Positions 26,974 to 36,592 of a DNA stretch of 64,000 nt are shown piece by piece. The stretch comes from Natrinema sp. SYSU A 869. GTDB lineage: Archaea; Halobacteriota; Halobacteria; Halobacteriales; Natrialbaceae. Position 1 is the stretch's first letter, and each line of letters opens with the position of its first letter. The notes below the pieces were generated by a model, which was given only the letters and a program-made list of their open reading frames with translations, made no database searches and was not told where the DNA came from. Location of the stretch: assembly GCF_019879105.1 (NCBI RefSeq), contig NZ_CP082247.1, positions 434,001-498,000 of the forward strand, in the 5' to 3' direction. Position numbers and translations under genes: made by a program.

Positions 26974-27885
26974 ATGTCTGTAGATGATATCAGTAATTGG
27001 TCGGTCGAGTTTGGGCCAATCGACGCTGAGATCGAGTTCCATCCGAGAGATATCAAGTTGTTAGCGAACGCGATGTTGTCTGATTCAGCTGCGATTCTTG
27101 GGGTGAACGAATCAGGGATCTGGATCCGATCGAATGTGTATCGTCAGGCAACGCACGCTCATTGTCCGGCAGACGCAGTTCCGGAATTCGAGTGTTCAAC
27201 TGCTGGTGCTGTAGCGGTTCATCCGTCGCACCTTACAACCCTCCGGTTCGCTACTCTTGCTACTGATCCCGAGCACGTAGTGGTTTCACTCGACGACGAC
27301 CGGATAACCATGGAAGCAAATGAGTATGGCGGAACTGTGCCGACTGTGGTCCCTGACCGTGAAGATGGCCAGCACCAGCGACTTGCTGATTTCGATCTCA
27401 GCACGATCCATGACCGTCATACTGCTGAAGCCCGCGTTGTTGACTGGAAGTTCGAAGATTTTCTCGACCTGAAAGCAGACTCTCCCGACTCACTGCTCAC
27501 ACTCACCCCTGACAGAGTGGATATTATGTCCTCATTCGGAGACGCACACTGGCACTGGAAAGACAGTTCCGGCTCTGGGGAAGCGACGTATCGCGGGCAA
27601 GAACTTCTCGAAGTGTTCGATCAGCTCTACCCGTTTGAGACGACCCCTCGTTTCGCGTGGAGTGATGACGAGACAGTTGCGATGCGTGTTCGCTGCGATG
27701 GCTGGCTCGCAATCGGCTACGTCGCCCCCTCCCGGGATTCCACACCAAACAATTCTCGAGATGAGTCTGATACGACACCGCGATGCTGTCCCAATTGTGA
27801 TAGCCAACTTGAACGAGATCCTTCAACCGGGAATTGGAAGTGTCAGTCCCCGAAGTGCGGCTTTCGATCAATTACGTTAGAATGA
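26974..27885 (+). CDS. Two-domain protein with C-terminal zinc ribbon (possible clamp-like fold)
   Basis: The 303-residue protein has a long N-terminal region of alternating strands (VEFGPIDAEIEFHPRDIKLL, AVHPSHLTTLRFA, VVVSLDDDRITMEA) followed by a second region (VVDWKFEDFLDLKA, LLTLTPDRVDIMSS). The layout recalls a two-domain sliding clamp such as PCNA, with a helix followed by strands in each half, but no diagnostic motif is present. The C-terminus is a clear zinc ribbon, CCPNCDSQLERDP then CQSPKCGF. A role in DNA or RNA binding is likely. It stands alone, with a divergent neighbour upstream and a secreted-protein gene downstream. The fold assignment is speculative. Confidence 0.6.
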   Translation: MSVDDISNWSVEFGPIDAEIEFHPRDIKLLANAMLSDSAAILGVNESGIWIRSNVYRQATHAHCPADAVPEFECSTAGAVAVHPSHLTTLRFATLATDPEHVVVSLDDDRITMEANEYGGTVPTVVPDREDGQHQRLADFDLSTIHDRHTAEARVVDWKFEDFLDLKADSPDSLLTLTPDRVDIMSSFGDAHWHWKDSSGSGEATYRGQELLEVFDQLYPFETTPRFAWSDDETVAMRVRCDGWLAIGYVAPSRDSTPNNSRDESDTTPRCCPNCDSQLERDPSTGNWKCQSPKCGFRSITLE

Positions 27886-28212
27886 GGATGTTATAGATGT
27901 CTTCTTAGTATTGATTACCCTCACGTCTCCGGTGAATTGGTCGGTAAGTCGGCTTGCTTATAAATAGTCAAACAATTGGTGACTTTTACTTGACCTCACC
28001 ATCTTTTGTAACCGTCAATCCATGTCTGCTTGCGCCAGAGACGTTGACATTATACTCTTCTTTGTTATTAACAAGGGTAATAATTCTCTCAGGAAGTCAG
28101 TTTCTTGCCTAGACTAGACGAAAGGTTCCGCTGTGCTGCGCGTTAGTTATGGAGAAATAGCATATCCGAGACCTATGTAAACTTATTGCCATTGGATACG
28201 GTATATTATGGC
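27886..28212 (+). other. Intergenic, presumed promoter of the secreted protein
   Basis: AT-rich stretch with no gene recognised between the zinc-ribbon protein and the secreted CARDB-like protein. Confidence 0.35.
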
Positions 28213-29525
28213 ATGAACCGGCGGCAGTACTTGATGGGGGTTGGTACCAGTATCGGCACAATTCCGCTCGTGTCGTACAGTAGTGGGGTGACCGGCCATA
28301 TCACTGTCGACATCATCGAGATATCTGCACCGCTCGAGGGCGGTGACCTTCTCGATATGACTGCCGAACTCGAGAATAGCGGATCCGTTGATGAACGCGT
28401 TGAACTAGACTTTATTGTGGGTGAGGACCCAGAGGTGGTAGGCGAGCGAACAGTTCCGGTCGGCGCAGGCGAGACACGGACTGTTGATTTTTGCAGTTCC
28501 GGACGTATCCGGTACGCGTCGATGATACGTTCCCGGTCCGGCTCGAAACCGAGACCACTGTCGCCGAGTCGATGGTCGATGTCGCCGGTGTAGACCCGTG
28601 CGACGCCCAGTATGCGTATCCCGATTACGACCAGGAGCTAACGGTTCGTCCGGGGACAACGATCCTCTTTGAGGTTGATGCCGAACTGATGGCGAGTCAG
28701 GGTTCGACACACTGGTACGTCGATGGTGAGTACATCACGACGCCGGTAGGACCGTGGCCCAGTACGTATTTCCATGACGTCGGCCGCGAGTACTTCGCGC
28801 ATACGTTTGACTCTGCAGGGACATCTCTCGTGGATACGGCCGTGACCGCTGGGGACGGGAACGCTGCCTCACGCTGGGAGGTGACGGTAACCGAGAATGG
28901 GGCTGCACCGCCAACCGTCGATGCTGCCTGGCCGGCCACCAGCGAACTTGCCGCCGACAAATCCACCACGCTTGAACTCGAGGTCTCGAGCAGCGGTACC
29001 GAACTGGACCGTGTCGTGTGGTGGATGACGCAGTCGGACGTGATCCTTGACGTGTCCGATGTAGAGGGAGCCAGCGACACCGCCTCGGTTGAGATTGATG
29101 GCGGGTGCCATACGTGTCAGATCGAAGCGTGGATACTCGACGACAATAATGCGTATACGGCGGTCAATCCATGGGTGTTCAAAGACTTCGCTACGGCAGA
29201 CGATAATGGTGGGAATGAAGAGAACGTTGTCGTACGGATTCAAGACACGAATAGCCCGGTGACCGGTGGGGAGGTCCTAGAGGTAACTGCTACAATCGAG
29301 AATACTGGTGCCGCGGAGGTGACGCGCGAGGTTGATCTGGTGGTCGGCAACGATCCAGAGACGGTGGACAGCCACACGGTGACGGTCCCCGCTGGTGAAA
29401 TGGAACAACTTGATCTCGTGTTCGAGACGTATCCTGTGGCTCAGGATGATGAGTTCCCAGTACGCGTGGAAGCCGGTGAAAACACAGTTGAACGCGGTGT
29501 CTATGTATACGGAACGGAGTCGTGA
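28213..29525 (+). pseudogene. Secreted CARDB-like adhesion or surface protein, one frameshift
   Basis: The start at the Met of NRRQYLMGVG gives a twin-arginine-type signal (RRQYL followed by a hydrophobic stretch and Gly/Ser), so export by Tat is probable. Two CARDB-like beta domains frame the protein: ITVDIIEISAPLEGGDLLDM near the N-terminus and VVRIQDTNSPVTGGEVLEV near the C-terminus, each followed by a GNDPETV- or GEDPEVV-type strand. The frame breaks in the T5 run at 28488-28492; a sixth T joins VD to LQFRTYPVRVDDTFPVRL, which matches the equivalent strand in the C-terminal repeat. The repaired length is about 437 residues. CARDB domains are cell-adhesion-like modules; the partner is unknown. 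Confidence 0.75.
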
Positions 29526-29668
29526 ACCGTTTTGGGGTCAAGCCTCTTCCCATTGGTTTGAGATAATCACTTCCTGCCAACTCGCTCAAACAGTGATCCG
29601 CTGAGCGATTACTGAATAGCAGGCGCAAAGCCTCGCCATTTACGGCGGGGAGACGCGCCATCACGATG

Positions 29669-30865
29669 TTAGATCGATTTGCAGGCCTTCAAGACCAGTT
29701 CCGGATCATCGACCAGTTCGTGAATTGTGTGTGCGCCCTTGCCGTGACCGCGTCCCTTTCGCGTCTGTTCAATGATCGAGAGGAATGATAGTTCGCTCAG
29801 TAACTCACGAACCCGCCGAATCCGAAGCGGATCAGAGCCCTCCTGTTCGCAGAGAACCTCGTAGGTCGAATAGATATCTGACGTTGGAATCGCCGGCTCA
29901 TCGTCTGGTGCCTGTTGAGTCTGGAATGCGAGCGCTTGTAAGAGTAGTTTCGAGTGTGGCGGCTGTTTCGAGATGAGTTCTGCCAGCCGGTTTTGCTCCT
30001 CTCGCGTGTGTGCCTGATTCACGTGCTCTTCCACCACAGTTCCCGCACCGTTCTCATCAGCGATTTCGCCAGCATAGCGGAGGATGTCGATCGCTTTGCG
30101 TGCGTCACCGTGTTCTTTTGCAGCTAACGCAGCGACTCTTGGGATTACTGCATCCTCGAGTACACCATCTTGGAAGGCGTCTTTTCGCGATTCGAGGATC
30201 GCCCGGAGTTGCTTCGCATCGTAGGGTGGGAAGACGAAATCCCGCTCGCTCAGACTGGATTTGACGCGCTCGTTGAGTTCTTCCTTGTACCGAATCTTAT
30301 TGCTGATGCCGATGATTCCGAGTGTGCTGTCCTCGAGTTTGCCAGATTCGACGGCTCGAGAAAGTTGCATCAAAATATTATCGTCGCCGATCTTGTCTAC
30401 CTCATCGAGGATAATGATACCCACATCGAATCGGCAATCGAGGATATTCCAGAACCGACGATAATACTCGCCCGTACTCAGCCCCGAAGAGGGAATCGAG
30501 ATTCCCGTTTCGGCTTCGTCGTTGAACTCACGAGCGATCGAGCGGACAGCTTGCGTTTCCGTCGCGTGCTGAAGGCAGTCAATATAGGCAACTCCAATTG
30601 AAACGTCGTTTTCCGCAGCACTCGAGCGGAGATCCTTCGTGATATACTTTGAGCAGAGAGATTTTCCCGTCCCCGTCTTCCCGTAGATCAGGACGTGATT
30701 CGGTGTGTGGCCCTGGACGGCGTCCTTGAGTGCCTGCGCGAGGCTGTTGAGTTCGTCCTTTCGACCGATAATCCGATCACCCTCGACCAGATGAGAAATC
30801 CGTAGCAAGTCCTTGTTTGCAAAGATATAGTTTTGGTTGTCGAAAAAAGACTCTGAGCCTGACAT
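29669..30865 (-). CDS. Orc1/Cdc6 replication initiator
   Basis: The 398-residue protein is intact: NTP-binding Walker A IYGKTGTGKSLC at about 60, Walker B VGIIILDEVDKIG at about 150, sensor 1 IIGISNKIRYKEEL, sensor 2/lid EHGDARKAIDILR at about 265, and a C-terminal winged-helix domain (SDIYSTYEVL ... LSIIEQTRKGRGHGK). It would bind the repeats just upstream of its own gene (30907-31354) and recruit MCM helicase. The upstream arrangement of inverted repeats around an AT-rich core is the classic haloarchaeal origin layout. It is the only complete initiator of the three Orc1-type genes in this window. Confidence 0.95.
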   Translation of the reverse strand: MSGSESFFDNQNYIFANKDLLRISHLVEGDRIIGRKDELNSLAQALKDAVQGHTPNHVLIYGKTGTGKSLCSKYITKDLRSSAAENDVSIGVAYIDCLQHATETQAVRSIAREFNDEAETGISIPSSGLSTGEYYRRFWNILDCRFDVGIIILDEVDKIGDDNILMQLSRAVESGKLEDSTLGIIGISNKIRYKEELNERVKSSLSERDFVFPPYDAKQLRAILESRKDAFQDGVLEDAVIPRVAALAAKEHGDARKAIDILRYAGEIADENGAGTVVEEHVNQAHTREEQNRLAELISKQPPHSKLLLQALAFQTQQAPDDEPAIPTSDIYSTYEVLCEQEGSDPLRIRRVRELLSELSFLSIIEQTRKGRGHGKGAHTIHELVDDPELVLKACKSI

Positions 30866-30906
30866 ACGACGAGAATGTTGGAGAGGCTACTTAATCCTAA
30901 CCCCTC

Positions 30907-31354
30907 GTTGCCGATGTAAACATACCGGGTTGCCGATGTAAGATCTAAAACCGGCCGAGATACCGGCTGAGTCTTCGATTTCGGGACCCCCAAGTGCCAG
31001 TGTAACCATACCGGAGTGCCGATGTAGATTATTTTGCTGAAACACACCCTCCCCTTAGTGCCGATGTAAATGCTCCGAGAGTGTCTACAAGAAATGCTGG
31101 AAAGACTGATTCAGAATAATAGGATAGACGGAAAGAACAAATTGGCGGTCACACGCGGTTCGGCTGGACACGTTGTGACCGATGTCACAACTCAAGTACT
31201 GTGACTCTCGTATGACCGATAACGAAGAATAGTTATTTATATTCTTTGGTATATTCTTTGGTGGAGAGATTACACAGTGATCGTACTTAAATCGTTATTG
31301 AGGGGTAGACTAGCTGCCCCGTTCGATTTCGGATGACTTACATCGGCACTCCGG
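30907..31354. other. Replication origin with Orc1-binding repeats
   Basis: Five copies of a GTTGCCGATGTAA or AGTGCCGATGTAA core lie in one orientation at 30907, 30929, 30993 (variant GCCAGTGTAA), 31015 and 31057, and one inverted copy (TTACATCGGCACT) is at 31338-31350. Several are followed by CATACCGG or preceded by CCGG. Between them is an AT-rich core with tandem TATATTCTTTGG-type units at about 31238-31262, a plausible unwinding element, and a perfect palindrome at 31172-31191. All this is directly upstream of the intact Orc1 gene, as in known haloarchaeal origins. Confidence 0.85.
31172..31191. promoter_or_regulatory. Perfect 8-base-arm palindrome within origin
   Basis: GTTGTGAC-CGAT-GTCACAAC has perfect 8-base arms and a 4-base centre that is itself part of the CCGATGT core of the origin repeats. 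It lies between the repeats and the AT-rich core. It may be an operator or a distinct initiator-binding site. Confidence 0.5.
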
Positions 31355-31572
31355 GGTGTGTCTGGTCCATCTCTTTTCGATATGTGAGAAGACTAACTCA
31401 TGCGGTTCGAAACACAATACTGGATTTAGAACGTAATCGTCTCTCGGTTTCCGTGATCGTTCCTTCACCGATCTCCGCTGGATCAATAGAAAATGCTCCT
31501 CTTCGCGTTGATCACGCCGATTCAAAATATGTGGCAGCGGTAGTCTCAATCGCGTCGATGATTGAGTTTTCC

Positions 31573-31725
31573 TCAGAGGTCTGGCGATGCCACTTGACAG
31601 CCACACGGCGCCGCGACATGCTCCATCGGACCGCGTGTGTGTACCAGAATCACTGCTTTCCCGCAATGCGGACACGATGGCAGCGACCAGTCTTCATTCT
31701 CTCCTGATTGTCTTTTCTCGCTCAT
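31573..31725 (-). CDS. 50-residue zinc-ribbon protein
   Basis: The protein has a CPHCGKAVILV knuckle and a second CGC pair near the C-terminus (AAPCGCQVAS), which fits a small zinc ribbon. It is acidic at the N-terminus (SEKRQSGENEDWSL). It lies close to the origin. Small zinc proteins of this kind are common near haloarchaeal plasmid origins; function unknown. Confidence 0.55.
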   Translation of the reverse strand: MSEKRQSGENEDWSLPSCPHCGKAVILVHTRGPMEHVAAPCGCQVASPDL

Positions 31726-31799
31726 AGCCACCTCGAGCGGCGACTGTCGGAATCGACGGCTACTCGAGTGCGATGCGACTCTCGTGCGGGACGTTTATA

Positions 31800-31935
31800 T
31801 CCCGTTAGAAGTAAGCGAAACATGGCTTGCAAACCCTTGCGGGTTGGAAGCCACGTCTCGGGTGTGCCTGCACCCGGGGCATTTCAACGCATGCCCCCGC
31901 GACGAGGTGGAGCGCGGCTTCCATCTTGATTAATG
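31800..31935 (+). ncRNA. Candidate structured RNA
   Basis: Nested stems can be drawn by eye: an outer stem GGAAGCC (about 31847) with GGCTTCC (about 31916), an AACCC-TTGC-GGGTT hairpin just 5' (about 31835), a GGGTG ... CACCC hairpin, and a GGGGCAT ... ATGCCCC stem. No protein frame is convincing here. The orientation, boundaries and function are unknown. Similar structured ends are found near IS200/IS605 elements, but no tnpB was found. Confidence 0.35.
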
Positions 31936-32069
31936 ATACCTAGTCACTTATAGCATTGGGATTGAAGTTCGAGAGAAATAGTTCGGTACCCATCTTGCTC
32001 GGTAACTCTTTGCTGGTATTCTAACCCTCATGCTCTGATCTATATACGATCGGGAGACCATTGTCGGCG

Positions 32070-32264
32070 ATGTCTGAATCCGAATACAGAGATGACCGTC
32101 TCATCGCTGTCGCGCTGACTGAGTTTAGCGTCCAGTACGAGCAGGCTGATCCCGAACTAGCTGAGCATACATGGAAACTGGCTGCCACCCGTCTCGTCGA
32201 TCACGATATTCGGCCTGCTAGGGCTGTCGACGAACTCGAGATTGGAGCGCCAAGTAGAGAGTGA
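32070..32264 (+). CDS. 64-residue hypothetical protein
   Basis: The protein contains DDRLIAVALTEFSVQYEQAD and HDIRPARAVDELEIGAPS. A paralogue at 58844-58996 shares RDLLIAVALTEFSVHYE and the C-terminal VDALEIG but lacks about 13 residues in the middle. A TATA-like TATATAC lies about 28 bases upstream of the ATG, suggesting a leaderless transcript. Function unknown. Confidence 0.6.
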   Translation: MSESEYRDDRLIAVALTEFSVQYEQADPELAEHTWKLAATRLVDHDIRPARAVDELEIGAPSRE

Positions 32265-32404
32265 GACTAATCAGAGAAACCGATCTTAATTATCAGAGAA
32301 TAGCTCACACAATACTATTCTGCTGAGAGCTACCGTTCAGTACAGGCGGTAGACGTAAAACTCGGTATAATGATTCCTAAGGTGGATAACAGCTATTGTG
32401 TTAG

Positions 32405-33149
32405 GGCAGTGTCTAGTTGAGCCAGTTTGAGAAGTGAGCAGGTCGTTGAGTGAATTGGTTAGAATGCTCGCAGACCTGCTCAGCGAGAGCTACGAGGAGG
32501 ATCTAGAAGAATCTTGGGAGAACGAGCGGACGGCGTCGCCCGTCAGGGCGTTCGCCGTCCGCCTCCATCAGACCGGCTGTTCGCTTCGAGAGACAACAAC
32601 GATTCTCGCTTAATTAGGCGTTGAACGCTCTCATGGGGCGGTTTGGAACTGGGGACATCGGCTATCTGACAGCGGACGCGACCCGCCTGAGGCGAAGCCG
32701 AAGCGGGTCGCTGTTGACGAAACCGCTGTCAAGATCAACGGAGAATGGTCTTGGTTGTATGCCGCAATAGACACCGAGTCAAAGCTGATCCTCGATGTCG
32801 CGTTGTTCGGTCGGCACGGTACCGATCAAGCGGCTGCATTTCTGCATGGACTTCGCGAGAAACACGATCTCTCTAACGCTGAGTTTCTCGTTGATCAATT
32901 CGGTTATCGGACTGCCCTTGCTCGATTAGGATTGAATGGTCGAGTGAACTACACCGACCGAAACCTCATCGAAAAGTGGTTTCATACCCTCAAAATACAA
33001 GTTGACCGTTTTCATAACTCATGGGTGGGCAGTCGGGCGAGCGCACGCGAGTGGATTGAACAGTTCGTGCATTACTACAACTGTCAGAGACCGCACCAAT
33101 CGCTCGATGGACGAACGCCAGCCGACGAGGTGCTGAACTAGACAGTGCC
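32405..33149 (+). mobile_element. IS6-like insertion sequence (ISH15-like)
   Basis: A 745-base unit is bounded by inverted ends GGCAGTGTCTAGTT (32405-32418) and AACTAGACAGTGCC (33136-33149), which match with one mismatch. It encodes one DDE transposase. The same ends are used by miniature elements at 33157-33388 and 48146-48376, so this IS probably mobilised them. A partial second copy runs off the window at 63619-64000. No clear target duplication was seen. Confidence 0.8.
32464..33141 (+). pseudogene. IS6-family transposase, interrupted by TAA
   Basis: The N-terminal 49 codons contain a helix-turn-helix region ending TTTILA, then TAA at 32611-32613. The frame continues as LGVERSHGAVWNWGH and then the catalytic DDE core: KRVAVDETAVKING (first Asp), EFLVDQFGY (second Asp), EKWFHTLKIQVDRFHN (Glu region) and YYNCQRPHQSL. 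One substitution would restore the full 225 residues. The element may be immobile unless helped in trans. Confidence 0.8.
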
Positions 33150-33156
33150 GGTCGCT

Positions 33157-33388
33157 GGACACTGTCTAGATAAGAGAAACCGCAATACAGGGAGGTGATG
33201 AAGTGACGATACCGACTGTAAAACTACCATATTGGATCTGATATAGGCGGACTCTGTTCTATGAGCAGCGATAAGTCGGCTGCTTCAGCAAACTTCCCAT
33301 AACCAGCGACAATCACGGATCCCACCGTTACGCTGTAACAGGCTCTGAAACGCTCCTGTACGTCGCAATCGAGTAACTAGACAGTGCC
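33157..33388 (+). mobile_element. Miniature element (MITE), copy 1
   Basis: A 232-base non-coding element with ends GGACACTGTCTAG and GTAACTAGACAGTGCC, matching the IS just to its left. The interior (AAACCGCAA, GACTGTAAAAC.ACCAT, ATCTGATA, GACTCTGTTCTA) is shared in order with the element at 48146-48376. It lies 7 bases from the IS end. Confidence 0.8.
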
Positions 33389-33594
33389 CATCGTCCCGTC
33401 TATCATATCGGACGGGCTAACGAGCATCTCCGGCTTCTCCGCCATATTATCTTCCATTCTTTCGAAGGTAGATATCACTGTTTATAAAGCCTTTCTGCCA
33501 CTGTCGGGACGATGGCGGAAATCCAGCGAATACACAGTTCAAAGTGATTGTCTTATCAACTAATTTTTAGTACTCTGGTGCTTTGCCTCTCTCA

Positions 33595-34839
33595 ATGAAC
33601 TATTCAAACGGCGAGTATACAGTGGACGATGCGAGAGGCGATTTGAATGTTCTTCGAGAAGTTCCGAACAAGGTCGTGAGCGCGATCGAAAACGCTGCTG
33701 ACGAGGACGTTCTCGACTATCTGATTAGAGAACAACGGCTCGACACCCTCCACGACGGGAGACGAGGGATCGGCCAGATCCGTCGAGCAGTCCTCAAGTC
33801 CGAGGTAGCGTCCGAAGATCTCAAACGGCTCGTCATCACGAGGAACGACAATACGCCGGATACCATGCTCGTTCCTGACGAAGTCTACCGAAACGCGAAA
33901 GTAGCACTGAAGACCGGAAAGCCGGTCGTCCTGTACGGACCGACCGGGACGGGGAAGACAACGTTCGCGAAACAACTGGCGCTCGAGCATTCAATCGGCT
34001 ATTCGCTCAACACGGCCACCCCCTCGTGGACAGCGAAAGATATCATCGGTGGAATCGGACCGAGTTTGAGCGGGCGTCGACTCGACTACGAGACCGAACT
34101 GGGTTGTGTCTCGGAGGCGGTGAAACGATCGAAGGACTTCGACATCGACTACACCGTTATTCTCGACGAGATTACCCGCGCCGATATCTCCAAGATCTTC
34201 GGTCCACTCTACACGGCAATCGAGAACCCGCAGCAGGAACTCATCGAGACTGATGATGGCGAACCGATCACTCTCAACGAGAACGTGAATATCATCTGCA
34301 CGATGAACATGTCGGATCGGACGGTGAACGAACTCGATAACGCCATCACACGACGATTCGCTATGATTGAGGTCGACCAGTACAGCGACGATAGTCGACG
34401 GGAACTCTTCGAGAAGTTCATCGACGACCACATCGATTCCGTGGACTCGTCCAGCTCACCGCAGATAGACGAAGCACGTCTTCTGGAGCTGTTTGAGAGA
34501 GATTATTGCGGGATCAACGGTGGAACAAATGAGACGTCGCAAGGACCGATCATGCGGTTCGGTCCGATGCACTACGAGGATATCGCGAAGTTCGTCGGAG
34601 AATCGACGGACGATCCGGAACTGTACCTTGATGACCCAGGTAAAGCGGTCGGGCAAGCGTTTCGGACGTACATCGTTCCACGGCTCCTAAACTCTGCGGC
34701 GTTCCCGCAGATAGAGCGGATCGAAAACCACTATCGCGCCCTCAACGACGAGTTTGAGGAGTTCGATCTAACCCCTGCGGCCGATCTCGCAAAGCGTGAG
34801 CTCGAGGCAGAGCAGCGTCAGTTGGGTTCCTATGAATAG
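33595..34839 (+). CDS. McrB-like AAA+ restriction GTPase/ATPase
   Basis: The start at the Met of NYSNGEYTVD is preferred to an upstream TTG. The 414-residue protein has Walker A YGPTGTGKTTFAK at about 115, Walker B YTVILDEITRADISK at about 185 and ICTMNMSDRTVNEL at about 235, the place of the McrB NTADRS-type signature. An R finger-like DNAITRRFAMIE follows. McrB-family AAA+ proteins form hexamers that translocate or remodel DNA when the partner McrC is bound. Here the stop overlaps the next start, which encodes an McrC-like nuclease, giving a complete two-gene system. The N-terminal 90 residues would be the DNA-recognition domain and resemble no known fold to my eye. Confidence 0.85.
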   Translation: MNYSNGEYTVDDARGDLNVLREVPNKVVSAIENAADEDVLDYLIREQRLDTLHDGRRGIGQIRRAVLKSEVASEDLKRLVITRNDNTPDTMLVPDEVYRNAKVALKTGKPVVLYGPTGTGKTTFAKQLALEHSIGYSLNTATPSWTAKDIIGGIGPSLSGRRLDYETELGCVSEAVKRSKDFDIDYTVILDEITRADISKIFGPLYTAIENPQQELIETDDGEPITLNENVNIICTMNMSDRTVNELDNAITRRFAMIEVDQYSDDSRRELFEKFIDDHIDSVDSSSSPQIDEARLLELFERDYCGINGGTNETSQGPIMRFGPMHYEDIAKFVGESTDDPELYLDDPGKAVGQAFRTYIVPRLLNSAAFPQIERIENHYRALNDEFEEFDLTPAADLAKRELEAEQRQLGSYE

Positions 34840-36592
34840 TGGCGACGGTCATTATATTTACGGACCCGAAACGTTCGACGTTCCGGAGCGCGGCGAGATC
34901 GTTATCGAAGACTGTCCGGAGTCGATCGTCGATCAACTTGAGCGAGCCTCGTTCGACCGCGTCACCCCGAACGTCTTCAAGAAAACCCAGGAGGCGTTCG
35001 ATGAGGATACCGAGTATACGGTGCTCACAGCTACCGTCGACGGTTCGACGCTTCGAGTAGAGGCACGTGACGTCGTCGGAATCGTCAGCCTCACGCCCAC
35101 GGCGAAGGTCCAAATCAATCCAAAGATCGACTGGGAACCGGTCTTCGATATGGTGCTTGCGGTCTACGATCAGAACCGCTCGCTCGAGTATCGCGGCGTT
35201 CCCTTACAGAATTTTCTGGGTGACGACATCGAACTCTCGGACATCTTCCTGATTCTTGCTCTCAATTACTTGGAGGGAATCGACGTCATTCACCGGAACG
35301 GATTCATCCGCGATCTCGAAACTCGGCGGGCGGATCTCGACGATGTTCGTGGGGAGATCGACGTCAAGCAAACCCTTGTAAACCACGCAGAAGGACGTAC
35401 ACAGCACCATTGTGTCTTGAAAGAAGTCGAATACGACAATCCGGCAAACTCGTTGCTTCATTATGCCGGAACAGTGTTACTCCGACTCTTTCGGGATCAC
35501 TCTGACGAGTACGATTATCCCGGGTATAATCACATCTTCTCACAGGTACACCGAGAACTACGCAAACTCGAGGAACTCGGAGTGTCCAGCTCCCCCCGGC
35601 GGATCGGTGAGTATCGATCGTTCTCACTATACGACCTCCCGAAGGAACGTCACTACTACCGGAAAGCGTTGGATGTCTCGAAGGCGATCGCCACCTCTTC
35701 TCTCAGTCGGCAGCTCGAACGGGGCCAGCGTGAGTTGACGATCGACTACGTCATCAACATGGAGTCGCTGTTCGAGCAGTATTCGCAAGTCGTCCTCGAA
35801 CAGCAACTCGAGAAGATCAAGACGTACGATCACCGGGATGATCTCGTCGACGTGACCGCTGTGGGGTCGCCGTCGGTAAAGCCATTCGCAGACGAGGCGA
35901 ACATCTACCATCAGCCCGATCACGCGGTCCAGCGGGGTACGGAGACGCTCGCCATCTTGGACTCGAAGTATTACGCCGACGGTCACGACCCAGTCAAAGA
36001 GTCGCCGTCGCGATCGCGTCTGTTCAGTTATGCGTATCTACTTCAGGCCGAGTATCTTGGGTTCCTGTGTCCGTTGCTCGAACCTAAGCGCCGGACGGTT
36101 ACGCAGACGGATGCAGAACTGCAGATCGTTTCCCCCGAAGGCGAGCACTTCACGCTCGAGTCGTACGAGGCTGCCATGTACGAGTACCTCTACACGGTGC
36201 TCGTCACGGAGGCCCCGGAACTCGAGCCGTTCCACGCGGTTGCCGAACATGACCTCTGTCTCGACGGCGTCAGCGAGACAGATCTCGATCGGGCCCGAGA
36301 GATGAGCAGTCCGTTCACGTTCAAAGACACGAGGGAATTCTCGCTGCGGGTTATCAAAGCAGCGGCCGATCAGCACTCGTGGAACGTCCGCAATCGGAAC
36401 GATTTAGAGCAGGACGGCGAGTGGACGCGCGAGCAGATCGAGACGCGGTGCAACGATCGATACAAACACGCGACGACCTGTATTCCGGTTTTCCGTCGGG
36501 ACGAGGGGGAGGAGTGGATTGATCTCTACTTCCTCAATAACGGGACCGGAGAAATAGAGAAGGAAAAACCGCTCAAACTGCTCGAGCGCTGA
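34832..36592 (+). CDS. McrC-like nuclease subunit
   Basis: The start ATG (NSGDGHYIYG) overlaps the mcrB stop. The 586-residue protein has the McrC layout: an N-terminal beta domain (VVGIVSLTPTAKVQINPKI at about 85), a helical middle, and a PD-(D/E)xK nuclease core with ETLAILDSKYYADG at about 378 (D-x-K). A C-terminal extension of about 150 residues follows. In McrBC systems this subunit stimulates McrB NTP hydrolysis and cuts DNA containing modified cytosine. Specificity here is unknown. Confidence 0.85.
   Translation: MNSGDGHYIYGPETFDVPERGEIVIEDCPESIVDQLERASFDRVTPNVFKKTQEAFDEDTEYTVLTATVDGSTLRVEARDVVGIVSLTPTAKVQINPKIDWEPVFDMVLAVYDQNRSLEYRGVPLQNFLGDDIELSDIFLILALNYLEGIDVIHRNGFIRDLETRRADLDDVRGEIDVKQTLVNHAEGRTQHHCVLKEVEYDNPANSLLHYAGTVLLRLFRDHSDEYDYPGYNHIFSQVHRELRKLEELGVSSSPRRIGEYRSFSLYDLPKERHYYRKALDVSKAIATSSLSRQLERGQRELTIDYVINMESLFEQYSQVVLEQQLEKIKTYDHRDDLVDVTAVGSPSVKPFADEANIYHQPDHAVQRGTETLAILDSKYYADGHDPVKESPSRSRLFSYAYLLQAEYLGFLCPLLEPKRRTVTQTDAELQIVSPEGEHFTLESYEAAMYEYLYTVLVTEAPELEPFHAVAEHDLCLDGVSETDLDRAREMSSPFTFKDTREFSLRVIKAAADQHSWNVRNRNDLEQDGEWTREQIETRCNDRYKHATTCIPVFRRDEGEEWIDLYFLNNGTGEIEKEKPLKLLER

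Noticed and set aside
30907-31354. Repeats at 30.9-31.4 kb as a CRISPR array
   Set aside because: Units are short, irregularly spaced, include an inverted copy and stand beside an Orc1 gene; they fit origin boxes. No cas gene is present.
31333-31707. Plus-strand frame of 124 residues next to the origin
   Set aside because: Overlaps an origin repeat and the better supported zinc-ribbon gene on the other strand; the product looks random.
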